A stretch of DNA of 23,550 nucleotides, from positions 1-23,550 of the forward strand of contig JAUSKR010000032.1 in assembly GCA_030649445.1 (NCBI GenBank), in the 5' to 3' direction. Of the stretch, positions 14,372 to 21,937 are shown piece after piece. Every line of letters starts with the position of its first letter. Position 1 is the stretch's first letter. The DNA is from a bacterium. GTDB lineage: Bacteria > Patescibacteriota > UBA1384 > XYA2-FULL-43-10 > 1-14-0-10-43-13. Position numbers and translations under genes: made by a program. The notes under the pieces are model-generated. The model was not told the origin of the DNA. It saw only the letters and a program-made list of their open reading frames with translations, and searched no databases.

Positions 14372-15456
14372 AGTTTCTCCAAGATTTTTAAGACTTGCGT
14401 TGCTGTATTCGTCCAGGAAAAATATTCTGCCTGTTTGATTGCAGCGACAGAATATTTTTGCCGTAATTTTTCATCACTAATAAATTTGTATATTTTGTCA
14501 GCAATGTCATCGACATTTTCAGGATCACAAAGCAGTGCAGCATCGCCGACAATTTCTGGCAGAGATGAAGTATTTGAAGTGACAACGGCGGCTCCACAAG
14601 CAAGCGCCTCAAGGGCAGCCAAGCCAAAACCCTCATACAGAGTCGGAAAGGCGAAAACATCAGCCCGGGCGATAACTTCAGGAAGTCGGTCATGGTTTAT
14701 GTGACCAGGCAAGACAATATTATTTGAGTATATGTCAGAGCCATTGATCAGATTAAATATTGATTCGAAATTAAAGCCCGGATCACCTGCTAAAACTAAT
14801 TTATGTGGAATATTATTTTCTTTTTTGAGTTTCAAAAATGCTCGAATCAAACGTAAAGAATTTTTCCGCTCTTCGATCCGGCCGGCATAAAGAATGTAGG
14901 GACAGCCAATTTTGAGCAAATCACGGGGATTTTCAAAAGGATGAAACATTTCGGGATCATATCCCAGCGCTATAATTTCAATTTTTGATTTTAAGTTTGG
15001 ATAATACTTGATCAAATCATTTTTGGTCGACTGGCTGACACAAATGATTTTTTTGGCATATTTAGCATAATTTTTTAGAGTCCGAAGTTGACGCAGTTTT
15101 TCAGACGTCGAATAGGCAGCTGGAAAATGCTTGTAAGCCAAGTCATGAACAACCGCAACTGTTTTTTTATTAGCTGACCCAGGGATTTTATCAGTTGGCT
15201 GTAAATAAACATCACAGGGAGCTTTGAGGACAGAGAGGGGTAAAAACAAGTGATTCCAAAAACGCTTTTTGCGATTTAATTTTTCGATAAAATTGACCTG
15301 CTTCTTCAATTCAGTCGGCAGCGGAGCGTTGGTATAGAGAAAATAAGTATTATGCTGGTCGATTTTTGCCAGATTTAAAACCAGTTGATAAACAAAATTC
15401 TCAACGCCGGTTCGCGCTTCTTTTGCTGCTTTTGACGCGTCAATGCCGATAATCAT
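14368..15456 (-). CDS. GT4-family glycosyltransferase (362 residues)
   Basis: Retaining GT-B glycosyltransferase of the mannosyl/glucosyl-transferase type. I chose the ATG at 15454-15456, not the upstream ATG at 15507. It follows the mreB stop by one base, has AAGGA five bases upstream (15462-15466), and gives the canonical N terminus MIIGIDASKAAKEARTGVEN. The longer form would overlap mreB by about 50 bases. Seen: YAGRIEERKN (190-199) and the EX7E motif EGFGLAALE (275-283) followed by ALACGAAVVTSNTSSLPEI. The product probably builds the same surface glycan as the next two genes. Confidence 0.9.
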   Translation of the reverse strand: MIIGIDASKAAKEARTGVENFVYQLVLNLAKIDQHNTYFLYTNAPLPTELKKQVNFIEKLNRKKRFWNHLFLPLSVLKAPCDVYLQPTDKIPGSANKKTVAVVHDLAYKHFPAAYSTSEKLRQLRTLKNYAKYAKKIICVSQSTKNDLIKYYPNLKSKIEIIALGYDPEMFHPFENPRDLLKIGCPYILYAGRIEERKNSLRLIRAFLKLKKENNIPHKLVLAGDPGFNFESIFNLINGSDIYSNNIVLPGHINHDRLPEVIARADVFAFPTLYEGFGLAALEALACGAAVVTSNTSSLPEIVGDAALLCDPENVDDIADKIYKFISDEKLRQKYSVAAIKQAEYFSWTNTATQVLKILEKL

Positions 15457-15457
15457 T

Positions 15458-16465
15458 TTATTCCTTGGCCCATAAGACCGATTTCTTAAAGGCGTCAAGA
15501 TTCTCAAGTGCGATTCCCGATCCTTTCACAACACATTCAGTCGGATTATTGGCAACTTCGCAAGGCACACCGGTGACCTTAGTCAGGAGTGCGTCAATAT
15601 TTCGAAGTTGAGCGCCGCCACCAGTCAAAATCACACCTTTATCCATAATATCGGAAGCCAGCTCAGGTGGTGTTTTTTGAAGGACGTCCTTGACAGCATT
15701 AATAATCTCGAGAAGTGGACCTTTAATCGCAATTGCAACCTCTGCAGAAGAAAGCATAACACTTTCAGGCAGTCCAGTAATTGTGTTAGAGCCGGAAGCT
15801 TCCATTTTTAGTTCTTTCTTGAGGATCTGGGCAGAACCGATTTTAATTTTAATTTCCTCGGCAGTTTGATCGCCGACGATGAGATTATGTTTTTTGCGGA
15901 TATAGTTAGCGATGGCAGCATCAAATTTATTACCACCAACACGAACTGAGGTCGAAGCAACAACGTCACCGAGTGAAATTACTGCAACTTCGCTTGTGCC
16001 GCCGCCGATATCAATAATCATATTGCCGGCTGGAATGGCAATAGGAATACCAGCTCCAAGTGCGGCGGCCACCGGCTGTTTGATCAGATAAGTTTGTTTG
16101 GCGCCAGCTGAATTACAGGCATCAATCACAGCACGGCGTTCGGTTGAGGTGACACCGGCGGGAATCGAGACCATAATATCGGGTTTGAAAAGACGGATGC
16201 TGCCTGAAACTTTGTCAATATAGTGTTTAAGCATCGCTTCGGCAATACGAAAGTTGGCAATTGCACCATCTTTGAGCGGATTAGCAGCAACGATACTTTC
16301 AGGTGTTCGGCCAATCATTTTTTTTGCTTCGATCCCAATTGCCATGATTTTATTATTAGATGCTTGAAGAGCGACAACGCTCGGTTCACTAATAACAATC
16401 CCTTTTTTGGGAATATAAACACGAATATTATTTGTCCCAAGATCAATGGCAATTTTTCTAATCAT
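15458..16465 (-). CDS. mreB: Rod-shape actin homologue MreB
   Basis: Bacterial actin that polymerises under the membrane and positions cell-wall synthesis. The actin-fold ATPase motifs are present: phosphate 1 IDLGTNNIRVY (7-17), phosphate 2 IDIGGGTSE (151-159), connect and adenosine motifs near GVILTGGGAQLRNID. The 335-residue length is standard. The second residue begins a hydrophobic IRKIAIDL strand. Usual companions mreC, mreD, rodA and pbp2 are not here. Instead it is placed between murA and sugar transferases, which joins wall-precursor synthesis and shape. The ribosome site is weak (AAGG nine bases upstream). Mbl cannot be distinguished from MreB by eye. Confidence 0.94.
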   Translation of the reverse strand: MIRKIAIDLGTNNIRVYIPKKGIVISEPSVVALQASNNKIMAIGIEAKKMIGRTPESIVAANPLKDGAIANFRIAEAMLKHYIDKVSGSIRLFKPDIMVSIPAGVTSTERRAVIDACNSAGAKQTYLIKQPVAAALGAGIPIAIPAGNMIIDIGGGTSEVAVISLGDVVASTSVRVGGNKFDAAIANYIRKKHNLIVGDQTAEEIKIKIGSAQILKKELKMEASGSNTITGLPESVMLSSAEVAIAIKGPLLEIINAVKDVLQKTPPELASDIMDKGVILTGGGAQLRNIDALLTKVTGVPCEVANNPTECVVKGSGIALENLDAFKKSVLWAKE

Positions 16466-16482
16466 ATCATCAAGCCTTTAAG

Positions 16483-16556
16483 CTTGTAAGCTGGAACTAA
16501 GGATTTCATCAAATAACTTATTAGCTTACTGGCTGAGAAGCTTACCAGCTAGCTGA
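16483..16556. repeat. Degenerate AGCTTAC-type repeats between mreB and murA
   Basis: The gap holds repeated AAGCTTG, AGCTTAC and CAGCT words in both orientations (for example AGCTTACTGGCT and AGCTTACCAGCT), able to fold into small alternative hairpins. There is no U-tract. It looks like degenerate intergenic repeat material and not a protein gene. Confidence 0.5.
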
Positions 16557-17811
16557 TTCTCTCTATCTCAGCTCCAACGGCACAAAGTTTTTCATCAATT
16601 TTTTCGTAGCCTCGATCAATGTATTCGATATCAGTAATAATTGTTTCTCCTTGCGCAACTAACGCAGCAATGACCAGGGCAACTCCGCCTCGGATATCAT
16701 TGCTGGAAATTGTTGTGCCAACGAGCTGAGCTGGTCCATCAATAACAAATTCATGTGAATTGATAATCTCAGCTCTACCACCTAACAATTTTAACTGTTC
16801 CATATAAGCAAATCTGCCTTCAAACATTGTTTCGAAAATATTAGACTTGCCCTTCGCCTGAGTCATTAATACAGCATAAGGAGATTGTAGATCAGTCGAA
16901 AATCCGGGATATGGTCTGGTATCGATTGATTGAGCAATCAACCCCTTATGGTGGAATGTTTTGATAAACTCAAAGCCATTCTTTCTTATGATCTCGTATT
17001 TGGCTCCGGCATCGGAAAGTTTCTTTAAAAAGAGTGACATATTGTCAGTAATTACAGGACCAATTTTAAGTTCTGAGTTAGTCGCAGTTGCAGCAATGAC
17101 AAAAGTGCCTGCTTCGATCCTATCAGGCATAATTTTGTATTCAACACCAGATAATTTCTCTACACCTTCAACTGTGATAACATGTGTGCCACTACCTGAA
17201 ATTTTTGCTCCCATCTTATTTAAATAATTGATTAGGTCAGCAATTTCAGGTTCAGCGGCGGCAACATGAATCTCGGTTGTTCCTTTCGAAAAAACGGTTG
17301 CGAGAATTGCATTTTCCGTTGTTGTGACACTCATTTTATTTAAGATGACCTTACCGGCCTTGGGAAAACCGTCAAGGCGGTAGGTGCAATCATCTTGCGA
17401 AATTTTGACGCCAAGCTGTGCAAAAAGATCAAGATGATCATCAATTGGACGTGAGCCAATCAAGCAACCGCCGGGTTCCGAAAAGACTGCCTGGCCGAAT
17501 TTTGATAAAAGTGCGCCAATCAGGACAATTGAACCGCGTAATTTCTTCATTAATTTCTCATCCGGATGAGACGAATTAATACCAGTCGGATCAATCTTAA
17601 CGATATTTTTGTCAAAACTGACTTTGACTCCCACACTTTCGAGAATTGAAATAGATTTATTAATATCTAAAATATTGGGAACATTTGAAATTATAGAGGA
17701 TGACTCGGCCAAAATTGCCGCTTGTAAAATTTTCAAAGCGGAGTTTTTAGCTCCACCAACGATTATACTTCCACTTAAATTCTTTTGTCCGGTTATTTTA
17801 AAACTTGCCAT
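16549..17811 (-). CDS. murA: UDP-N-acetylglucosamine 1-carboxyvinyltransferase
   Basis: First committed step of peptidoglycan synthesis: transfers enolpyruvate from PEP to UDP-GlcNAc in the cytoplasm. 420 residues with the EPSP-synthase-like double inverse alpha/beta barrel. Seen: GGAKNSAL with Lys22 and Asn23, and the active-site loop EPGGCLIGSRPIDDHL with the catalytic Cys116, so the fosfomycin-reactive cysteine form is expected (some lineages carry Asp instead). The PGFSTDLQSP segment is also typical. The start has TGAGGCG upstream and a TTGTAA/TACAAT promoter. First gene of the five-gene envelope operon. A MurA paralogue cannot be excluded. Confidence 0.95.
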   Translation of the reverse strand: MASFKITGQKNLSGSIIVGGAKNSALKILQAAILAESSSIISNVPNILDINKSISILESVGVKVSFDKNIVKIDPTGINSSHPDEKLMKKLRGSIVLIGALLSKFGQAVFSEPGGCLIGSRPIDDHLDLFAQLGVKISQDDCTYRLDGFPKAGKVILNKMSVTTTENAILATVFSKGTTEIHVAAAEPEIADLINYLNKMGAKISGSGTHVITVEGVEKLSGVEYKIMPDRIEAGTFVIAATATNSELKIGPVITDNMSLFLKKLSDAGAKYEIIRKNGFEFIKTFHHKGLIAQSIDTRPYPGFSTDLQSPYAVLMTQAKGKSNIFETMFEGRFAYMEQLKLLGGRAEIINSHEFVIDGPAQLVGTTISSNDIRGGVALVIAALVAQGETIITDIEYIDRGYEKIDEKLCAVGAEIERIS

Positions 17812-17847
17812 AGCGCCTCATTTGTTTATTGAATGATATTTGGTATT

Positions 17848-17876
17848 ATTGTAAGGTAATTCAAGTAAAGTTACAA
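17848..17876 (-). promoter_or_regulatory. murA operon promoter
   Basis: Minus strand: -35 TTGTAA (17871-17876), a 17-base spacer, -10 TACAAT (17848-17853). The start should fall near 17841, about 30 bases before the ATG. Confidence 0.6.
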
Positions 17877-17884
17877 GCGTTCTG

Positions 17885-17962
17885 CCCCTTTTCAAGGGGA
17901 AGTTAGAAGGGGTTTATTTTTATATAAACCCCACCCAGCCCTCCCCTTTAAAATGGGAGGGG
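17885..17962. repeat. Triple-hairpin CCCCTT-rich intergenic repeat
   Basis: Three consecutive inverted repeats: CCCCTT-TTC-AAGGGG (17885-17899), GGGGTTTAT/ATAAACCCC (17909-17917, 17924-17932), and a CTCCCC/GGGAGGGG arm pair (17941-17962). It fills the divergent murA/PEGA region and ends against the PEGA gene's ribosome site. It resembles widespread metagenomic intergenic repeats. No transposase or direct repeat was identified. Confidence 0.6.
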
Positions 17963-17974
17963 TTAAAGGAGAAA

Positions 17975-18697
17975 ATGGTCAGAAACGATCGCCGAACTAG
18001 ATTACTACCGAAAATAATTTTTGGTCAGTTTAGCGTCGGTTTGATTGTTGCATGTATTTCACTTGGCATTATCTTTTATGCCGAGGGTTACCGACTGAAT
18101 TTTTCAACCCTCAAAATTGTCAAGACTGGTGTTTTATATTTGGAGTTTCAGCCGCACGATGTCACCGTGACCCGGAATAATCTAAGTAAAAACAAATCTT
18201 CAAATTTTGTCGAGAATCTTACTCCAGGTTTTTATAATATTTCCATCTCTAAGCCCGGTTTTATTCCTTGGCAGCTTCAGCTACAGGTTCAATCACAATC
18301 AGTCAATGATTATAGTAAAATAATTCTTTTTCGTTCAGATGTTGTCACGGCTGACCTGATAGACCAGAACAAAATCGCGCTGCTCAGCGCGCCGACCGAT
18401 GTTTTGGCGACCAACGCGCCGGATCAACTGCTCTTCAGTGAACATGAAATTTGGATCGGTAGCGACCTTGTGACCCGGTTTGCCGGCACGATTCAAAAAG
18501 CTATTTGGTATCCGGATCTGTCGCACATTGTCTATCAGCAGGGCAAGGAACTGCGCGTCATCGAAATCAGCGGCAAAAATGACACCTTGCTGGCAACGCT
18601 CTCGTCTGATAAACCGACAATTTTTGTCATTGGTAACCGCGGCACCGAGCTCTATTTTCAGGATGGAGATCAATATAAAGTGGCGACAATTCGATAA
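17975..18697 (+). CDS. PEGA-domain membrane protein
   Basis: Probably a surface-anchored protein of unknown role. A basic N terminus precedes one membrane segment (about 16-35), and the rest is likely outside. Residues about 48-105 fit the PEGA pattern of a short beta-rich surface domain (LTPGFYNISISKPGFIPWQLQL). The C-terminal part (about 125-240) has beta-strand repeats like a partial TolB/WD40 propeller (IWYPDLSHIVYQQGKELRVIEI). A complete propeller would need more blades, so it is short for that class. The start is well supported by AAAGGAG five bases upstream. It is read away from murA and faces the sortase gene. The end lies in a tandem ACTTTTA repeat. Confidence 0.75.
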   Translation: MVRNDRRTRLLPKIIFGQFSVGLIVACISLGIIFYAEGYRLNFSTLKIVKTGVLYLEFQPHDVTVTRNNLSKNKSSNFVENLTPGFYNISISKPGFIPWQLQLQVQSQSVNDYSKIILFRSDVVTADLIDQNKIALLSAPTDVLATNAPDQLLFSEHEIWIGSDLVTRFAGTIQKAIWYPDLSHIVYQQGKELRVIEISGKNDTLLATLSSDKPTIFVIGNRGTELYFQDGDQYKVATIR

Positions 18698-18700
18698 TCT

Positions 18701-18730
18701 ACTTTTAACTTTTGACTTTTAACTTTGAAC
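18701..18730. repeat. Tandem heptamer ACTTTTA repeat between convergent genes
   Basis: Four copies with exact period 7 (ACTTTTA, ACTTTTG, ACTTTTA, ACTTTGA) fill the 38 bases between the PEGA and sortase stop codons. The same heptamer array lies at 3332-3362. No U-tract terminator hairpin is seen here. Confidence 0.7.
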
Positions 18731-18735
18731 TAATA

Positions 18736-19509
18736 TCATCTTCCGCTTGGCAAAGACTGAAAATTGGCCGGAGTGTTTGGCACCGTATTATTTTTAGGAT
18801 CGGGATGAATTTGATTTGCCAGCAGAACCAGTCTTTTTAGTGTAGTGCCAATAGGCCAGCATGTAACAAGAGTTAGTCTTGAATCAATGGTTGACTTGAG
18901 CATTGAAGTATCATTTGGTAATACAATTTTGCGGTCGAAAATTTGATACTCATAAACAATGTTATTGTAATTGATATAAATTAAGTCACCGATAACAAGT
19001 TTGTCGAGGATGGCGAAAACAGAATTGTAATCGCCTTTTGACCAGATGTAATTCGAACTGTGGCCAGTGATGTAGACGTTGCCTGTTTGGCCGGGCAGTG
19101 AAGTGCCATTGATCTGGATGACGCCATTTTCAAGACTGGCGGCGACCTCTTTGGCTGTATTGTTGACGCCAAATGTGATCGGAGCATTGACGTCGACAAC
19201 TGGGATGGCAATGTGGTTTGAGCTGACGTTGGGAACGGTATATTTGTCGCTCTCAAGCGTCGGCACACCCGGCGCGGCGACTTGAACCGTCGTTTGGTCG
19301 GCTGTTTGAGTCGTGAAATTACTTTTGTACCAGAATGTCAGTGTCTCTGAAACGGCGCCAAAATTTATGACAACATAGACAACAATGATAAAAAACATGA
19401 AAAACAGCCCATAATAAAAAAACTGAAACAACAAATTATGGCGTTTCTCAGCATTGTTCTTGTACGAGAAAATTTTGACTAAATCTTCCTCGGTTAGTGT
19501 CCTGTTCAT
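18736..19509 (-). CDS. Sortase (transpeptidase)
   Basis: Membrane-bound cysteine transpeptidase that links sorting-signal proteins to the cell envelope. One N-terminal membrane segment (about 29-50), then a stalk. The sortase beta-barrel runs from about 95 with the catalytic triad His150 (YITGHSS), Cys217 (TLVTCWPIG) and Arg226 (LKRLVLL). 257 residues is usual. The TCWPIGT motif resembles class D/E-like enzymes, though classing by eye is uncertain. No LPxTG-like substrate was identified in this window. Promoter: TTGATT (19562-19567), 17 bases, TAAAAT (19539-19544). The -35 lies inside an inverted-repeat element. Ribosome site weak. Confidence 0.9.
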   Translation of the reverse strand: MNRTLTEEDLVKIFSYKNNAEKRHNLLFQFFYYGLFFMFFIIVVYVVINFGAVSETLTFWYKSNFTTQTADQTTVQVAAPGVPTLESDKYTVPNVSSNHIAIPVVDVNAPITFGVNNTAKEVAASLENGVIQINGTSLPGQTGNVYITGHSSNYIWSKGDYNSVFAILDKLVIGDLIYINYNNIVYEYQIFDRKIVLPNDTSMLKSTIDSRLTLVTCWPIGTTLKRLVLLANQIHPDPKNNTVPNTPANFQSLPSGR

Positions 19510-19538
19510 TGTTAAACCCGTCTAAATGCCCTGTCGAT

Positions 19539-19567
19539 ATTTTAACAGATAATCGGACACCAATCAA
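19539..19567 (-). promoter_or_regulatory. Sortase promoter overlapping a repeat end
   Basis: Minus strand TTGATT (19562-19567), 17 bases, TAAAAT (19539-19544). The spacer contains the inverted-repeat end GTGTCCGAT. Confidence 0.55.
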
Positions 19568-19686
19568 AGTGCCCCGCCCTACCGGGGGAGGATGGTAGAA
19601 CGGGGCTACTTAGTACCATATTCAGTTTAATTTTTAATTCTGAGAAAGGGCTTAATTTTAGAATATACCCAATAATAGTGTCCGAT
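19552..19686. mobile_element. Candidate short inverted-repeat element upstream of sortase
   Basis: Perfect inverted 9-base ends ATCGGACAC (19552-19560) and GTGTCCGAT (19678-19686), 135 bases apart end to end. Inside is a GCCCCG (19571-19576) / CGGGGC (19601-19606) hairpin with CTACC/GGTAG (19579-19583, 19594-19598). No transposase and no clear flanking duplication. It could instead be a pair of regulator sites or a structured leader RNA. Confidence 0.4.
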
Positions 19687-19731
19687 AACTGCAAACGTTC
19701 TATTTCGGCTGCAAAACACGAACTGCTCGTC

Positions 19732-19751
19732 AAGGTAGTGGTGACTACCTT
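19732..19751. repeat. Perfect hairpin AAGGTAGT-GGTG-ACTACCTT
   Basis: Eight perfect pairs with a four-base loop, about 52 bases downstream of the M23 stop codon. There is no T-run on the minus strand, so it is at best an atypical terminator or an RNA-stabilising stem. Confidence 0.4.
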
Positions 19752-19803
19752 TCCTCACACTTCAATCTTTTCGCTCGAAATATCCCCGTTTTTGTCTCAG
19801 GAA

Positions 19804-20493
19804 CTATTGTTGGGCATATTCTAGAGTCAGCGGATCAATCCAGCCAGAAAGTTGAGATTTTTGCTGGACATAGCCAAGTAGATCAATTCGGCTGTTAGAT
19901 AAAATAGCAAAATGCAGGTGACGGCGTTCACCATCTGTCTCATGAGTGTAACCAGTACCCAAAACCGCCAGTTTCTCACCTTTTGTTACCGCCTTATTTT
20001 TTGGTGGCAAACTGCTTGGCCGGATATGGCCATAAAGTGCAGTATGCGGTGAATCATTTAAATTAAATTCGATCATAAAGACACCGCCATAACCGGAGAC
20101 CCAGCCAGAGTAGACAATTTTGCCATCAGCCAAAGCATAAACTGGAACATCTGCAGTCACATCTTTATATTCAACATCGACGCCAGTATGGTAGCCCTTG
20201 AAACGCTCTGGCTGAACGGGAGAATTTTGCGGTGTGATGTAAGCCCCAAAAAACTTTTTGGTGATTTGCTCTTTAAATTGATCAATTGGCGGATAAAATT
20301 CGGCCGATGCTTGTGGCGCTGCTGTATTTGTTGGCATCACTATTGGAGTTGAGGTTTGCTCTGTCGGTGGAATTGTTATTTCATTTGGTTTTGTTCTTTT
20401 TTGTTGCAGATAAAAATAGTCAACTCCCGCAACAATAAGCCAGAGGAATAATATTATCAAAAATAAACAAATTTTTTTACGATAGGACTTCAT
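19804..20493 (-). CDS. M23-family peptidase (LytM-like)
   Basis: Zinc metallopeptidase that cleaves peptide cross-links of peptidoglycan outside the membrane. One N-terminal membrane or signal-anchor segment (about 8-28), then a Pro/Thr/Gln-rich linker (about 35-65), then the catalytic domain from about 78. Zinc ligands by LytM homology: His102 and Asp106 (YHTGVD) and His194 of RHLHF, with His192 as the catalytic partner. YGHI (154-157) is present. All catalytic residues are intact, so it is likely active and not a regulatory pseudo-enzyme. The start lacks a clear ribosome site. The promoter's -35 lies in the end of a mobile element. Peptide target unknown. Confidence 0.88.
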   Translation of the reverse strand: MKSYRKKICLFLIILFLWLIVAGVDYFYLQQKRTKPNEITIPPTEQTSTPIVMPTNTAAPQASAEFYPPIDQFKEQITKKFFGAYITPQNSPVQPERFKGYHTGVDVEYKDVTADVPVYALADGKIVYSGWVSGYGGVFMIEFNLNDSPHTALYGHIRPSSLPPKNKAVTKGEKLAVLGTGYTHETDGERRHLHFAILSNSRIDLLGYVQQKSQLSGWIDPLTLEYAQQ

Positions 20494-20533
20494 TTTTTGA
20501 TTGATTTAATCACATACCTTTTTATACTCATCA

Positions 20534-20561
20534 ATTATACTCCATTACCACTGTTGCGCAA
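20534..20561 (-). promoter_or_regulatory. M23 gene promoter, -35 supplied by a mobile element
   Basis: Minus strand: TTGCGC (20556-20561), 16-base spacer, TATAAT (20534-20539). The -10 lies outside the element. The -35 is the element's inverted terminal repeat. Confidence 0.5.
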
Positions 20562-20666
20562 TTCGGATCGAAGTGTCATTCTGAGGCAACGAAGAATCTC
20601 TGAGATCCTTCGCCTCCAAGTTACATCGGCTCAGGATGACAATTACGCAACACTGGTACTCCATTA
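20538..20666. mobile_element. MITE-like element with 10-base direct repeats
   Basis: Identical direct repeats TACTCCATTA at 20538-20547 and 20657-20666 flank a 109-base element. Its ends are 16-base inverted repeats CCACTGTTGCGCAATT and AATTACGCAACACTGG, with two mismatches when one is reverse-complemented. The interior has the TCATTCTGAG ... CTCAGGATGACA type of hairpin. The 10-base duplication is what a transposition target repeat looks like. There is no transposase here, so it would need one in trans. A 10-base duplication fits IS4-like transposases, which is inference only. Confidence 0.75.
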
Positions 20667-20667
20667 T

Positions 20668-20699
20668 AAAAAACACTCCGCCAAAGCGAAGTGTTTTTT
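20668..20699. terminator. Bidirectional-looking terminator hairpin
   Basis: AACACT, CGC, CAAA loop, GCG, AGTGTT (20672-20695), with A-tract before and T-tract after, so it could stop transcription from either side. On the minus strand it is the second hairpin downstream of the histidine kinase. Confidence 0.65.
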
Positions 20700-20844
20700 A
20701 TTTAGTATATTAAATTGTAAATCTACTTTTTAATTAATTAGTTTCAGACGGCATTCCTGTAGACACATAAGCACCGATGGTTTTTAACTCTTTTGCCCTC
20801 CTTTTATTAATAATGATAAGTCAATCATATATTGATGGCCTGAA
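20700..20844. other. Intergenic stretch with no supported gene
   Basis: AT-rich. It contains an SD-like AAAAGGAGGG on the minus strand but no ATG, GTG or TTG at a usable distance. An open frame there ends in about 20 codons. Seen as non-coding or a gene remnant; nothing else can be supported. Confidence 0.4.
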
Positions 20845-20862
20845 AAAATGCTTAAGCATTTT
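20845..20862 (-). terminator. Histidine-kinase operon terminator
   Basis: Perfect 18-base palindrome AAAATGCTTAAGCATTTT, continued by more T on the minus strand. It lies 22 bases after the kinase stop codon. Confidence 0.7.
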
Positions 20863-20884
20863 AGATCAATAATAAGACAATTTC

Positions 20885-21907
20885 TCAGGACTGATAAAGT
20901 GGAAAAATCAATTTAAATTCACTCCCACGTCCAGGCTGGCTTTTAACAGTGATAACACCATCCTGCATTTCGGCAATGTTTCTGGCGATTGAGAGGCCAA
21001 GGCCATAACCCTCAACTTGCTGTTTAGAGCGAGAGCTATCGACGCGATAAAAACGGTTAAAGATATAGGGTAGATCACTGGCCTTAATACCGATGCCGTG
21101 ATCTTTTATTGTGATGATTGCCTGCTTTTTATCTTTGGCAATTGTAATTATTACCTTAGATTTTACTTCTGAGTATTTAATCGCATTATCAAGTAAAATA
21201 ACGAAGAGTTCCTTCAGACTTTGGTGATCACCTTGAACAGCTAGATCATTAAAATGATTTTCAAAAATTATTGATTTTTTTCGAGCCAAGATCTCGATCT
21301 TTTCATAAGCTTCTGTCACTATTTCCGGTAAAGAAATTGGCTCAAAATTTGTTTTAACAGTTTCTTGGCTTCTGGCAATTTTTAGCAAAGCATTGGAAAG
21401 CGACTCAAGTTTAGCGATCTCCTCAAGATTGCTCTTGAGAAGTGATTTTGCTTCGTTTAAATTGATATTTTTGTCACGCAGGGCAACTTCAACCTCGGTT
21501 TTCATCGCTGTCAGAGGTGTTCGAAGTTCATGCGAAGCGTCAGCAGTAAAGCAGTTTTGAGCTTTGAGCGTTTCTTCGATCGGGCGCATCGTTTTCTTGG
21601 CTAAAAAATAGCTCAGACCGGAAGATAGAACGAGAATTACCAGATTTAAATAGATCAGATCCAGTCGTAAACTATTTTGACTCTGTTCTAATTGGTCGAG
21701 GCGAATTTGCTCAATCTCTTGTGTCGGCCGCGGTATAATAATAACTTGATTCATGTTTTGCAAAGCCCGGATTTGGTGACCAAGTCCTGAATCAAGCTCA
21801 TTTGAGGAGATATTATAGATAACAACACTAAAAAGAATACTGATGGTCATGACAATCAGGACATAGAAGAGCGTCAACCGGAAATAAGGGGATTTATGCA
21901 GATTCAT
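20885..21907 (-). CDS. Sensor histidine kinase
   Basis: Membrane sensor of a two-component system. Two membrane segments (about 10-31 and 83-103) enclose a small outside domain of about 50 residues with no recognised ligand fold. The dimerisation/phosphoacceptor helix has FTADASHELRTPL with phosphorylated His126. The ATP lid has N-box LLDNAIKYS, G1 DHGIGI, F-box FNRFYRVD, and G2 GYGLGLSIA. Only about 20 residues separate the second membrane segment and the H-box, so a full HAMP domain is lacking, an unusual short connection. It lies 30 bases after the response regulator gene and forms its partner. No clear ribosome site; AT-rich repeat words fill the gap. Confidence 0.92.
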   Translation of the reverse strand: MNLHKSPYFRLTLFYVLIVMTISILFSVVIYNISSNELDSGLGHQIRALQNMNQVIIIPRPTQEIEQIRLDQLEQSQNSLRLDLIYLNLVILVLSSGLSYFLAKKTMRPIEETLKAQNCFTADASHELRTPLTAMKTEVEVALRDKNINLNEAKSLLKSNLEEIAKLESLSNALLKIARSQETVKTNFEPISLPEIVTEAYEKIEILARKKSIIFENHFNDLAVQGDHQSLKELFVILLDNAIKYSEVKSKVIITIAKDKKQAIITIKDHGIGIKASDLPYIFNRFYRVDSSRSKQQVEGYGLGLSIARNIAEMQDGVITVKSQPGRGSEFKLIFPLYQS

Positions 21908-21937
21908 TGCTAATTTTCAATTTAAAATTTTAAATTC

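Noticed and set aside
15457..15507. Upstream ATG extending the second GT4 gene
   Set aside because: It would overlap mreB by about 50 bases. The ATG at 15454-15456 has AAGGA at proper spacing and gives the family's usual N terminus.
20700..20844. Small minus-strand peptide behind AAAAGGAGGG
   Set aside because: No ATG, GTG or TTG within a workable distance. The open frame is about 20 codons with no start.
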